From: Salinicoccus halitifaciens
GTDB lineage: Bacteria; Bacillota; Bacilli; Staphylococcales; Salinicoccaceae
Reading direction: 5' to 3'
Length of the DNA: 64,000 bases
NCBI RefSeq assembly: GCF_021026095.1
Contig: NZ_JAJNCU010000001.1
Location: 558,001 to 622,000, forward strand
The notes under the pieces were generated by a model that ran no database searches, was not told the origin of the DNA, and saw only the letters and a program-made list of their open reading frames with translations. The position numbers and the translations under genes are program-made. Shown here in pieces: positions 8,913 to 17,104 of the stretch (the stretch's first letter is position 1; each line of letters begins with the position of its first letter).

Positions 8913-9369
8913 GCGGGACTTCCTGGATTATGTCCTGTACCATTATGACTTCCGCGACAGGACGGCTGTCTGGATTATGAATTTCATCAAGGCACACCCC
9001 TCTATAATCAATTTCATATCATTCACGGACAGGTCATCAGACCGCAGGCTGCGCATCGCTGAACAGGCCACCGGCAGGCCGACGCTGGTATTTGAAAAGG
9101 GGGAGATCATAACGACCGACGGTGAAGTGATTTTCCATGATATAAACAGCAACAAGTCCGAGCCCCTCTATATCGAATTCGTCTTCAGCGGCCCGAGCAG
9201 GCGGTATGAAGATGTGAAGGACAGGGAAGCGGGCAATGAAAGCAGTCAGGCCGGCTGCCGGATCAGAATCCTTGAAGAGGAAATCGATGCAGCCCTGCAG
9301 AATAATGACAAAAGTTTATTTTATGAACTGAGTGATCAGCTGAATAAAGCTCGGTCCCTTGAAAGGTGA
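8893..9369 (+). CDS. YpiB family protein (UPF0302, IDEAL domain)
   Basis: A 158-residue protein with an N-terminal UPF0302 domain, including the conserved YKRDFLDYVLYHYDFRDR and VFEKGEIITTDGEVIFHDI stretches, and a C-terminal IDEAL-type helix (LEEEIDAALQNNDKSLFYEL). B. subtilis YpiB has the same architecture; it has been linked to Qcr/cytochrome and lipopolysaccharide-type regulation only tentatively, so function is best called unknown. Start ATG 8893 has AAAAGGAG 10 bases upstream, better supported than earlier in-frame starts deep within the TPR gene. It overlaps ypiA by 20 bases and lies 4 bases before the ypiF start. Confidence 0.85.
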   Translation: MRTANYKRDFLDYVLYHYDFRDRTAVWIMNFIKAHPSIINFISFTDRSSDRRLRIAEQATGRPTLVFEKGEIITTDGEVIFHDINSNKSEPLYIEFVFSGPSRRYEDVKDREAGNESSQAGCRIRILEEEIDAALQNNDKSLFYELSDQLNKARSLER

Positions 9370-9373
9370 GCAT

Positions 9374-9799
9374 ATGTTATACAATTTTGAAGATATCAAA
9401 AACCTGGATGAGCAGCTGGAATTTGTGGATACGGCAATCATTCCCTTCACCGGTGCCGATATGGATGACGGGGCACTGACGCATGCCAACAACATCGAGC
9501 TGCTCCAGCTGGTTTCAATACAGCTGGAAAAGCAGTTCAAAGGCAGGATCTTTATCACCCCGGCGATGACCACTGTGAAGTCGGACACCACCGTGCTTGA
9601 ACAGTACGAAGCCCAGCTTTACGATTACGGCTTTAAAAATGTCGTGATCATCACACATATGGAACTCGATGAACCACACACCACGATCCGCCTGAACCAT
9701 ATACCGCTGCAGGATATGACGAACGACATCAAGATGGATATGGTGAAGGAAGAAGTCAAGAAAGTGATGAAATCCATCATTTCAATCTGGAACAGTTAG
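9374..9799 (+). CDS. YpiF family protein (DUF2487)
   Basis: A 141-residue cytosolic protein matching the YpiF/DUF2487 family by the segments FVDTAIIPFTGADM and RIFITPAMTTV, and by its position directly before qcrA, as in Bacillus. Its function is unknown; constant linkage to qcr suggests, without proof, a role in making or regulating the bc complex. ATG 9374 has AAAGGTGA 5 bases upstream and is preferred over a TTG at 9359. The qcr promoter follows after about 60 bases. Confidence 0.85.
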   Translation: MLYNFEDIKNLDEQLEFVDTAIIPFTGADMDDGALTHANNIELLQLVSIQLEKQFKGRIFITPAMTTVKSDTTVLEQYEAQLYDYGFKNVVIITHMELDEPHTTIRLNHIPLQDMTNDIKMDMVKEEVKKVMKSIISIWNS

Positions 9800-9858
9800 T
9801 TTTAGGTATTATTACACGATTATCGCATATTGCGTACATTAAAAATCATTAATGCTTA

Positions 9859-9887
9859 TTGACCGTCAGAATTTAATAGGCTAAAAT
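9859..9887 (+). promoter_or_regulatory. qcrABC promoter
   Basis: -35 TTGACC (9859-9864), 17-base spacer, -10 TAAAAT (9882-9887). The start would fall near 9894, giving a leader of about 54 bases before qcrA. No catabolite or Rex-type operator was recognised near it. Confidence 0.75.
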
Positions 9888-9947
9888 TGATATGTCCTAG
9901 TTATATTTAATGTAAAAGAACGCGAGTGTTTGAGGGGGGAAATTAAA

Positions 9948-10448
9948 ATGTCGCAAAAAATTACGAGACGTCAGTTCATGAACTATTCTCTGATGGGTGT
10001 GGGATCATTCATGGCGGCCGGTGTAATTCTTCCGATGGGAAGGATGGCGCTCGATCCACTTTTCCAGGAAGGTGCGGAAGGTGATATGGTGACGACTAGT
10101 GTCACGATAGATGAAATCACAGAAGAGCCGATGCAGGTCGACTTCACATTCGAACAGCAGGATGCCTGGTATACGAGTGAAGTGACGGATTTTGCATGGG
10201 TGTTCCGGGAAGGCGATGAAATCATCGCATTTTCACCTGTTTGTAAACACCTTGGCTGCACAGTCACCTGGGCTGCCGATGATAACAACCCGGAGAGATT
10301 CTTCTGCCCATGCCATAACGGCTTGTATGAGAAGAACGGGAATAACGTTCCGGGAACTCCTCCAACAGGTCCATTGGATCAATTTGAAGTGGGCGAATCT
10401 GATGGATATCTTACAATAGGCCAAGTAATTCCAAACCAATTAGTATAG
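9948..10448 (+). CDS. qcrA: Menaquinol:cytochrome c reductase Rieske iron-sulfur subunit
   Basis: A 166-residue Rieske protein of the b6c-type complex. The 2Fe-2S ligands are C99 and H101 (CKHLGC) and C120 and H123 (CPCH), and C104/C122 can form the stabilising disulfide. The N terminus has a twin-arginine motif (ITRRQFM, R7-R8) followed by a hydrophobic anchor, so the folded cluster domain is exported by Tat and stays membrane-tethered. ATG 9948 is chosen because GAGGGGGG precedes it by 8 bases. It takes electrons from menaquinol at QcrB and passes them to the QcrC haem. First gene of qcrABC. Confidence 0.97.
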   Translation: MSQKITRRQFMNYSLMGVGSFMAAGVILPMGRMALDPLFQEGAEGDMVTTSVTIDEITEEPMQVDFTFEQQDAWYTSEVTDFAWVFREGDEIIAFSPVCKHLGCTVTWAADDNNPERFFCPCHNGLYEKNGNNVPGTPPTGPLDQFEVGESDGYLTIGQVIPNQLV

Positions 10449-10460
10449 GAGGGAAACTTA

Positions 10461-11135
10461 ATGTTCAACAGAATTTATGATTGGATAGACGACCGCATGG
10501 ATATCACTCCTATCTGGAGGGATGTTGCAGATCATGAGGTGCCGGAGCATGTTAACCCTGCCTATCACTTCTCTGCATTCGTCTATTGTTTTGGAGGGCT
10601 GACATTTTTCATAGTATTGATACAGATTTTATCGGGTATGTTCCTGACGATGTATTATGTACCTGATATTGTCAACGCCTGGAACTCTGTTTATTATCTT
10701 CAGCATGATGTAGCAGCTGGACTGATTGTCAGAGGTATGCACCACTGGGGTGCGAGTTTAGTTGTTGTAATGATGTTCCTACATACATTGAGGGTATTCT
10801 TTACAGGTGCTTATAAGGCTCCAAGGGAATTGAACTGGGTGGTCGGCGTACTGCTCTTCGCAACGATTCTCGGGCTCGCATTCACCGGATATTTACTGCC
10901 TTGGGATATGAAAGCATTGTTCGCAACTAGAGTAGGGTTGGATATTGCGGGTAGTGTGCCGTTTATCGGTGACTGGATCCAGACACTGCTGGCCGGCGAC
11001 GATACAATCATTGGTGCACAGACATTGACGCGATTCTTCGCTATCCATGTATTTTTCCTGCCTGCTGCATTGTTTATCTTGATGGCGATCCACTTCATCA
11101 TGATACGTAGACAAGGTATCTCAGGACCACTATAG
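10461..11135 (+). CDS. qcrB: Menaquinol:cytochrome c reductase cytochrome b subunit
   Basis: A 224-residue cytochrome b6-type protein with four main membrane helices. The bis-histidine haem ligands are H94 and H108 in helix 2 and H196 and H211 in helix 4, spaced as in chloroplast cytochrome b6. C43 matches the cysteine that covalently holds the extra haem in B. subtilis QcrB. The start is preceded by AGGAGG and lies 12 bases after qcrA. It oxidises menaquinol in the membrane. Confidence 0.97.
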   Translation: MFNRIYDWIDDRMDITPIWRDVADHEVPEHVNPAYHFSAFVYCFGGLTFFIVLIQILSGMFLTMYYVPDIVNAWNSVYYLQHDVAAGLIVRGMHHWGASLVVVMMFLHTLRVFFTGAYKAPRELNWVVGVLLFATILGLAFTGYLLPWDMKALFATRVGLDIAGSVPFIGDWIQTLLAGDDTIIGAQTLTRFFAIHVFFLPAALFILMAIHFIMIRRQGISGPL

Positions 11136-11157
11136 GAGAAATGGGAGGTAAAAATAT

Positions 11158-11958
11158 ATGAAACGTGGAAAAGGACTGACATTCGTCGGAGATTCCCGTA
11201 TATTGAAATACGATAAACCAAAGCTCAACCGCGACTACTCAGAATTTCCAGGGCGTACCGAAGAATTTTACCCGGACTACCTTTTAAAAGAATGGGTGAC
11301 AGGTGCAGTATTCCTCATTGGATTTCTGTGTCTGACGGTTGCACATCCGGCGCCTCTTGAGCGTGTGGCCGATCCGACTGATACGGGATACATCCCATTG
11401 CCGGACTGGTACTTCCTGTTCCTTTATCAGATACTGAAGTACACTTATGCATCCGGGCCGTTCAACGTCATCGGTGCCATCGTCATACCCGGCATCGCAT
11501 TCACGGCACTCCTGCTCGCGCCTTGGCTCGACAACAAAAAGGACCGTCATTGGAAACGCCGTCCGATAGCAAGCGGACTCATGCTCGCTTCGGTAGCGAT
11601 CATCTTCTATACGACATGGGAATCCGTTGCCTACCATGACTGGGAGCAGCAGGATGCGCAGGGTCAGATCGTCTTCTCGAACCTTGACGCTGAGGACCCC
11701 GTGTTCAATGAACTGATACGGACCAACTGTACCAGCTGTCACGGCGGGGAACTTGCCGGAGGTTCGGGCCCTGGCTTGATCGAACCGGATTACCAGCCTG
11801 AAACGGTTGAAGCATTCGTAAGAAATGGTGTAGGAGAAATGCCTGCTTTTGAGGATACACTGACCGACGATGAAATCATCGCGATTTCCGAATTCGTCGC
11901 TGACCTTGAAATTGTTTCGGCAGATGAAGCCGAGAACACACCGGAATCAGAAGAATAA
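11158..11958 (+). CDS. qcrC: Menaquinol:cytochrome c reductase subunit IV-cytochrome c fusion
   Basis: A 266-residue fusion typical of Bacillales: an N-terminal subunit IV part with about three membrane helices and the PDWYF quinol-site motif (82-86, the PEWY-loop equivalent), then a C-terminal class I cytochrome c. The haem attachment motif is C191-T-S-C194-H195, and M228 in GEMPAF is the likely sixth ligand. The C-terminal tail is acidic. Translation starts after GGGAGG. A strong terminator follows, closing the operon. Confidence 0.97.
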   Translation: MKRGKGLTFVGDSRILKYDKPKLNRDYSEFPGRTEEFYPDYLLKEWVTGAVFLIGFLCLTVAHPAPLERVADPTDTGYIPLPDWYFLFLYQILKYTYASGPFNVIGAIVIPGIAFTALLLAPWLDNKKDRHWKRRPIASGLMLASVAIIFYTTWESVAYHDWEQQDAQGQIVFSNLDAEDPVFNELIRTNCTSCHGGELAGGSGPGLIEPDYQPETVEAFVRNGVGEMPAFEDTLTDDEIIAISEFVADLEIVSADEAENTPESEE

Positions 11959-11962
11959 TTCT

Positions 11963-11988
11963 AACCCCCTTTATCAAGGGGGTTTTTT
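11963..11988 (+). terminator. Terminator after qcrC
   Basis: Stem AACCCCCTT (11963-11971) with AAGGGGGTT (11976-11984), TATC loop, then six T residues. It lies only 14 bases before the next ATG. Confidence 0.92.
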
Positions 11989-12001
11989 ATTAGGTGATGA
12001 T

Positions 12002-12589
12002 ATGAATAAATTAATTGAATTGATGTTCAACAGATGGTTTCTGATTCTTCTGCTGATAGGCAACTTTATAGGTACGGTTTACGGCTATTACTGGTACAGG
12101 GGACAGCTCGCAAACACCGAATGGTACTTCATGCCTTTTGTGCCGGACAGCCCGACCGCGACACTTTTCCTCTGCATATTGATCGTGCTCATCCTGATGG
12201 GAAAGAAATGGGGTCTCATCGATGCGCTCGCATTCACGACTCTGATCAAGTACGGTGTGTGGGCTGTAGTGATGAATATGCTCACATTCATGGAGACCGG
12301 CTTCATTTCATGGGTCGGCCTCATGCTTGTCGCATCCCACGGCATTATGGCGGTCCAGGCGTTTTTATTCCTGCCGCACCTTGAGATAAAACAGTGGCAT
12401 CTGTATGCCGCCGCCATCTGGCTGTTCCACAACGATGTGATCGATTATGTGTACGGGCAGTATCCGGTGTACGGCCAGCTTGCACAGTACAGCGACCATA
12501 TCGGTTACTTTTCTTTCTGGCTGACGGTGCTTGTCCTTGTGCTTTTACACCAGCTGGTGCCGAGGCGTAATTCGTTGACGAACGAGTAA
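12002..12589 (+). CDS. YpjA-like membrane protein (DUF1405)
   Basis: A 195-residue polytopic membrane protein with about six hydrophobic helices. It fits the DUF1405/YpjA family by its N terminus (FNRWFLILLLIGNFIGTVYGYYW), internal WYFMPFVPDSPTATL motif and position immediately after qcrC, as in B. subtilis. Function unknown; conserved linkage hints at a link to respiration. ATG 12002 has AGGTGA upstream and lies just behind the qcrC terminator, so expression depends on read-through, since no separate promoter is obvious. Confidence 0.85.
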   Translation: MNKLIELMFNRWFLILLLIGNFIGTVYGYYWYRGQLANTEWYFMPFVPDSPTATLFLCILIVLILMGKKWGLIDALAFTTLIKYGVWAVVMNMLTFMETGFISWVGLMLVASHGIMAVQAFLFLPHLEIKQWHLYAAAIWLFHNDVIDYVYGQYPVYGQLAQYSDHIGYFSFWLTVLVLVLLHQLVPRRNSLTNE

Positions 12590-12604
12590 TCATTAAAGTA
12601 AAAT
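12575..12604 (+). promoter_or_regulatory. Promoter of the zinc metallopeptidase gene
   Basis: -35 TTGACG (12575-12580), 18-base spacer, -10 TAAAAT (12599-12604). The -35 lies inside the last codons of the ypjA-like gene. Confidence 0.75.
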
Positions 12605-12637
12605 ATAGTAAGACAGTACTAGGAGGGAAATAACTTA

Positions 12638-13327
12638 ATGGGTATCATCCTTTATTTCATCATATTGATGGTCGTTCCAATGCTTGCCCAGATGAATGTC
12701 AAATCCACTTTCAACAAGTACTCGAAAGTACGTTCAACAAGTGGGATGACAGGACGGGAAGTGGCAGAGGAAATCTTGCATGAGAACGGCATTTATGATG
12801 TGGGTGTCGAGAGGGGCCAGGGCTTCCTGAGTGACCACTATGACCCGAAGAACAAGGTCATCCGCCTTTCACCCCACAACTATGATAAGCCGAGTGTAGC
12901 AGGTACGGCAGTCGCCGCACACGAAGTCGGACATGCGATACAGCATGCCACAGGCTACAAGTTTTTGAACTTCAGATCAGCGTTGTTCCCTCTTGCACAG
13001 TTGGGCAGCAACTTTTCATACTTCCTGATCATAGCGGGTATACTGCTTACAGCAGGTATGAATTCACCGTTCGGAACTACATTGCTCTGGATCGGTATCG
13101 GTCTGATGGCATTCGCAGTACTTTTCCAGCTGGTGACGCTGCCGGTTGAGTTTGATGCTTCGAACCGTGCCATGAAACAGATTGAATCGCTGAATATAGT
13201 CAATCAAAAAGAATACAGGCATGCCAAGAAAGTGCTTAATGCTGCAGCCATGACTTATGTGGCAGCTACAGCAGTCGCAGTGGCAGAGCTTGTGAGGTTC
13301 ATCCTCATTGCAAGAAGCCAGAGTTAA
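12638..13327 (+). CDS. YugP-like membrane zinc metallopeptidase
   Basis: A 229-residue protein of the zinc peptidase family 2 (YugP, PF04298). The zinc site is H95-E96-V-G-H99 (HExxH) in AAHEVGHAIQHATGY. A short N-terminal helix (about 2-16) and two hydrophobic helices (about 125-160) place it in the membrane. The substrate is unknown. The ribosome site TAGGAGGG is strong. It stands alone between its own promoter and a strong terminator. Confidence 0.9.
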   Translation: MGIILYFIILMVVPMLAQMNVKSTFNKYSKVRSTSGMTGREVAEEILHENGIYDVGVERGQGFLSDHYDPKNKVIRLSPHNYDKPSVAGTAVAAHEVGHAIQHATGYKFLNFRSALFPLAQLGSNFSYFLIIAGILLTAGMNSPFGTTLLWIGIGLMAFAVLFQLVTLPVEFDASNRAMKQIESLNIVNQKEYRHAKKVLNAAAMTYVAATAVAVAELVRFILIARSQS

Positions 13328-13337
13328 TTGAACATAA

Positions 13338-13372
13338 ATACAGCCGGAGTCCACTCCGGCTGTATTTTTATT
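13338..13372 (+). terminator. Terminator after the metallopeptidase gene
   Basis: A 13-bp stem, 13338-13350 with 13353-13365 (ACAGCCGGAGT paired with ACTCCGGCTGT in its core), tight loop, then a T-rich tail. Confidence 0.9.
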
Positions 13373-13380
13373 TTGAATAT

Positions 13381-13409
13381 TTCACATGGCACCGTTTTTT
13401 CTCTATAAT
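13381..13409 (+). promoter_or_regulatory. mgsA-bshA-cca-birA promoter
   Basis: -35 TTCACA (13381-13386), 17-base spacer, -10 TATAAT (13404-13409). It follows the preceding terminator directly and precedes mgsA by about 30 bases. Confidence 0.75.
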
Positions 13410-13439
13410 GGGTGTATATTAATTTATTTGGAGGCAGCT

Positions 13440-13817
13440 ATGAAAATCGCACTGATCGCCCATGATAAGAAGAAAGAGGCCTTGATTACATTCGTCAAGG
13501 AGAATATCGATACATTTAAAAGGCATGGTTTATATGCTACAGGTACGACAGGCAAGATGCTGAGCGAAGAAACGGGGCTCGGCATACACCGTTTCAAATC
13601 CGGCCCCCTTGGCGGGGATCAGGAAATCGGTGCCATGGTGGCGAATCATGAGATAGATGTCATCATCTTCTTCCGGGATCCATTGACGGCACAGCCCCAT
13701 GAACCGGATGTATCTGCATTGCTCCGGCTCTCTGATGTCTATGATGTGCCGCTTGCGACGAATGAAGGCACAGCCGGTGCTGTAATGCACTACATCAATA
13801 TGAAGGACAGAGGGTGA
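13440..13817 (+). CDS. mgsA: Methylglyoxal synthase
   Basis: A 125-residue MgsA that converts dihydroxyacetone phosphate to methylglyoxal and phosphate. Phosphate-binding ATGTTG (33-38) and catalytic D60 in [12 protein letters not shown] are present, as is the [15 protein letters not shown] block. ATG 13440 follows GGAGG by about 5 bases; the earlier in-frame start at 13386 lies within the promoter. It heads an operon with bshA, and bacillithiol is known to help detoxify methylglyoxal, so the pairing is functionally sensible. Confidence 0.96.
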   Translation: MKIALIAHDKKKEALITFVKENIDTFKRHGLYATGTTGKMLSEETGLGIHRFKSGPLGGDQEIGAMVANHEIDVIIFFRDPLTAQPHEPDVSALLRLSDVYDVPLATNEGTAGAVMHYINMKDRG

Positions 13818-13821
13818 AGGT

Positions 13822-14958
13822 ATGAGGATCGGCATAACATGTTATCCCGGGGTCGGCGGCAGCGGCATCATCGCGACGGAACTCGGCATCCAGATGGCCA
13901 AAAGAGGGCATCAGGTGCATTTCATCACTTCCAAAGTACCGTTCAGACTGACGATAAACCACCCCAACATCCATATCCATCAGACGGATATCAACAGCTA
14001 CAGCGTATTCCAGTATCCACCATACGACATCACCATTGCGAGTAAAATCGCCGAGGTGATAAAATATTATGACCTGGATGTCATTCATATGCATTATGCG
14101 GTGCCTCATGCCGTCTGCGGTATACTTGCCAAACAGATGGCCGCAAGCGACGTCAAGATCATCAGCACGCTCCACGGCACGGACATTACCGTACTCGGGC
14201 ATGATGCATCCCTGACGGATGCCATCAAGTTCGGCATCGAGTCTTCCGATATGACCACTGCCGTATCCGAGAGCCTCAAGCGGGACACATACAGGCTCAT
14301 CAGTCCGGATAAGGAAATCACGACCGTGTATAATTTCATCGATGAAACGAAGTTCAACCTGGAAGGCAGGAAGGAAGCAGGGGCGCTTCTCAGGAAGCAT
14401 TACGGCATTCCGGAAGATACGAAAGTCGTCATGCATACGTCGAATTTCAGGGCGGTCAAAAGGATCGAGGACATCATACGGGCTTTCGACATCGCATCAA
14501 AGGAAGTGGATGCCGTATTGATGCTCGTCGGGGACGGCCCGGAAATGAACCGGATGAGGCAGCTCGTCCGTACTCTGGACCTTGAGGATAAGGTCGTTTT
14601 CACAGGACAGCAGAGTGATGTCGTAAACTACTATAAAATGTCGGACTGCTTCATGCTGCTCAGCGAGCAGGAAAGCTTCGGCCTCGCTTTACTGGAAGCC
14701 ATGAACTGCGGATCGGTTCCGGTGGGGACGGATGCAGGCGGGATCAGTGAAGTGATCCGTCATGGGGAGACGGGTTACATCGTGGAAACCGGGGATTACA
14801 GGAGGGCAGCAGAGCATCTTATACGCCTGTTGAGAGATGAGGAAGAATATAAAAAGCTGCAAAAGAACATGCTCGATGATATCCTCATACGCTTCAAAAG
14901 TGAAAATATCATTGACCAGTATGAAAAATTATATATCTCGTTAAAAGAGGGTAAATGA
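13822..14958 (+). CDS. bshA: N-acetyl-alpha-D-glucosaminyl L-malate synthase
   Basis: A 378-residue family 4 glycosyltransferase, first enzyme of bacillithiol synthesis, joining UDP-GlcNAc to L-malate. The N-terminal GVGGSG loop (about residues 10-15), HGTDITVLG and the C-terminal EQESFGLALLEAMNCG nucleotide-sugar motif match BshA. Four bases separate it from mgsA; it overlaps cca by 4. In B. subtilis bshB1 lies between these genes; here it is absent, as in Staphylococcus, so the deacetylase must be encoded elsewhere. Confidence 0.95.
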   Translation: MRIGITCYPGVGGSGIIATELGIQMAKRGHQVHFITSKVPFRLTINHPNIHIHQTDINSYSVFQYPPYDITIASKIAEVIKYYDLDVIHMHYAVPHAVCGILAKQMAASDVKIISTLHGTDITVLGHDASLTDAIKFGIESSDMTTAVSESLKRDTYRLISPDKEITTVYNFIDETKFNLEGRKEAGALLRKHYGIPEDTKVVMHTSNFRAVKRIEDIIRAFDIASKEVDAVLMLVGDGPEMNRMRQLVRTLDLEDKVVFTGQQSDVVNYYKMSDCFMLLSEQESFGLALLEAMNCGSVPVGTDAGGISEVIRHGETGYIVETGDYRRAAEHLIRLLRDEEEYKKLQKNMLDDILIRFKSENIIDQYEKLYISLKEGK

Positions 14959-16160
14959 TGCATACGTTATTCGAAACAGGTGCAAAAATAATAAAAAGAC
15001 TGAATGACAACGGGCATGAAGCATTCTTCGTCGGGGGATGTGTGCGGGACTTCCATATGAGGCGTGATATACAGGATGTAGACATCACGACGGATGCAAA
15101 GCCCGGGGAAGTGGAAGCACTTTTTGAGAAGACGATTGATGTCGGAAAGGCGCACGGTACTATCATCATCATGACGGAAGACATACCTTTCGAGGTCACC
15201 ACTTACCGGACCGATGGTGCCTACACAAACCACCGCCATCCTGACGAGGTCATTTTTTCAAACCACCTGAATGAAGATCTGCAGCGCAGGGATTTCACAA
15301 TGAATGCGATGGCCATGGACCGTGATTACACTTTCCATGACCCGTATGATGGACGCGGAGCGATCGAAAGGCATGAAATCACCACAGTCGGCCGCCCGTC
15401 CGACAGGTTCGGCGAGGATGCCCTGCGCATGGTCCGCGCACTCCGGTTCATGTCGGTGCTGAACTTCAGCATCGAAGAAGATACCGAGGCAGCGATGACA
15501 TTGAATGCGCATCTTTTGAAACACGTTTCTGTGGAACGCATCATCACCGAATTCAAAAAGATGTATGGCGGCGCTGCTCTGGCGGAGGCCAAACTGAAAC
15601 TCGTCCAGACGGGGCTCGTCCGCCATATACCATTCTTTGCGGACATCGGTGAAGAGGATCTGCTCCGGAGCAGGGTGCACAGCCTGCTTGATGAGCTGGC
15701 GGTCCAGATCATTAAAAGCCCCGCTTTGGAAGGCGGACTGTCCCATTTGAAACTTTCAAGGAAAGAAGTGGGTTTTGTCAAAAGCTGCGCTGCACTCCAC
15801 GGTGCCCTGGAAGATGGGATGCATCCGTTGAAGATCGCCTATTCATTCGATGAAGATGTAATCGGGCGCTTTTCAGCCGTCAATGATGAGAATCATCTCA
15901 CAGATCAATATCCGGCCCTCAGTGAAGCGGCTTCCCTCAAGAAATCCCTCCCGATAAGCAGTAAGCAGGATCTCGCGGTCGGAGGCAGGGACCTTATGGC
16001 ATTGTTTCAGAGCCGGAGCGGACCGTGGATAAAGGAATGTCTGAACATCATTGAAAATGAAGTGTTATTCGGAAGGTTAAAAAACGAACATAATGATATA
16101 ATCGATTGGGTGAGGCGACATGTCAAAGTTGAATCAGGAAGTGCTGAAATTACTGAGTAA
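14955..16160 (+). CDS. cca: CCA-adding enzyme (tRNA nucleotidyltransferase)
   Basis: A 401-residue class II CCA-adding enzyme that builds or repairs the 3' CCA of tRNAs. The head domain shows GGCVRDFHM (27-35) and the metal-binding D41-x-D43 (QDVDIT), then RRDFTMNAMA and EDALRMVRALRF. Start is ATG 14955 (overlap ATGA with bshA) or the next codon. The 3' end runs 41 bases into birA in another frame, an unusually long overlap. Confidence 0.95.
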   Translation: MMHTLFETGAKIIKRLNDNGHEAFFVGGCVRDFHMRRDIQDVDITTDAKPGEVEALFEKTIDVGKAHGTIIIMTEDIPFEVTTYRTDGAYTNHRHPDEVIFSNHLNEDLQRRDFTMNAMAMDRDYTFHDPYDGRGAIERHEITTVGRPSDRFGEDALRMVRALRFMSVLNFSIEEDTEAAMTLNAHLLKHVSVERIITEFKKMYGGAALAEAKLKLVQTGLVRHIPFFADIGEEDLLRSRVHSLLDELAVQIIKSPALEGGLSHLKLSRKEVGFVKSCAALHGALEDGMHPLKIAYSFDEDVIGRFSAVNDENHLTDQYPALSEAASLKKSLPISSKQDLAVGGRDLMALFQSRSGPWIKECLNIIENEVLFGRLKNEHNDIIDWVRRHVKVESGSAEITE

Positions 16161-17088
16161 GCAGGAATTTTTATCCGGACAGAAAATGGCAACAGAGCTC
16201 GGCATATCACGGACGGCTGTCTGGAAGGCCGTGAAGAGTTTGAGGGAAGAAGGGTATACAGTGGAGTCGGTCACCAATAAAGGCTACAAACTGGTCTCAG
16301 CATCCAATGAATTGAATGAGACCCTTCTGACTTCGATGATAAAAGACTCGGACCTATTCTCGGAAGTCATCTATAAGGATTCTGTGGATTCCACACAGAA
16401 ACTTGCATTCGGGAAGATCACGGACATAAAAGAACCATTCATCGTCGTGGCGGGCGAACAGACCGGGGGCAGGGGACGCTTCAACAGGGAATGGGCATCC
16501 CCTGAAAAATCGGGACTGTATATGTCCGCTGTCTTCAAGCCGGACATCTACCTGAATGAAATAATAAAGTTCAATCTGTTCATATCGCTTGCGATAGCGA
16601 ATGCGATTGAAAAATCCTTCAATCTGGACGCCGGCATCAAATGGCCGAATGACATCTACATAAACGGCAGAAAAGTGTGCGGTTTCCTCACCGAAGTCAT
16701 CAGTGAGAACAATATGATTCAGAGCATCATCTGCGGGATTGGCCTCAATTTATATCATACAGAGGAAATTTCCAGGCTGGAAACGGCAACCTCCATCGAG
16801 GATGAATTGAAGCTGAATGACAAAAATGATCTGGATACGGAGCATTTCCTCAAACAGCTGATAATCGAGCTGGAAAAACAGTACGACCAGTTCATAAATA
16901 TGCCTTTTTCATCCATCAGGGAAGAATGGATTTCCAAGTCGATCATATTCGGCAAAGAGATGAGGATTTCCGAGGTGAACCGGACATTCATGGCGAAGCC
17001 GGTGGATATCACTGAAGAAGGTTTTCTGCTTGCGACAGACCGGTATGGTGAAACCCATAAAATAATAAGTGCAGATATTGAATTTTAA
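16120..17088 (+). CDS. birA: Bifunctional biotin-protein ligase and repressor
   Basis: A 322-residue class II BirA. An N-terminal winged helix-turn-helix (about residues 5-60, with GISRTAVWKAVKSL) binds the biotin operator. The ligase part has the GGRGR loop at 116-120 and the KWPNDIYINGRKVCGFL block, and forms biotinyl-AMP to biotinylate carboxylases. Start ATG 16120 has GGGTGAGG 6 bases upstream and lies within the cca coding sequence. No biotin genes are present in the window. Confidence 0.95.
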   Translation: MSKLNQEVLKLLSKQEFLSGQKMATELGISRTAVWKAVKSLREEGYTVESVTNKGYKLVSASNELNETLLTSMIKDSDLFSEVIYKDSVDSTQKLAFGKITDIKEPFIVVAGEQTGGRGRFNREWASPEKSGLYMSAVFKPDIYLNEIIKFNLFISLAIANAIEKSFNLDAGIKWPNDIYINGRKVCGFLTEVISENNMIQSIICGIGLNLYHTEEISRLETATSIEDELKLNDKNDLDTEHFLKQLIIELEKQYDQFINMPFSSIREEWISKSIIFGKEMRISEVNRTFMAKPVDITEEGFLLATDRYGETHKIISADIEF

Positions 17089-17104
17089 AATTTGGTGATA
17101 TTTA

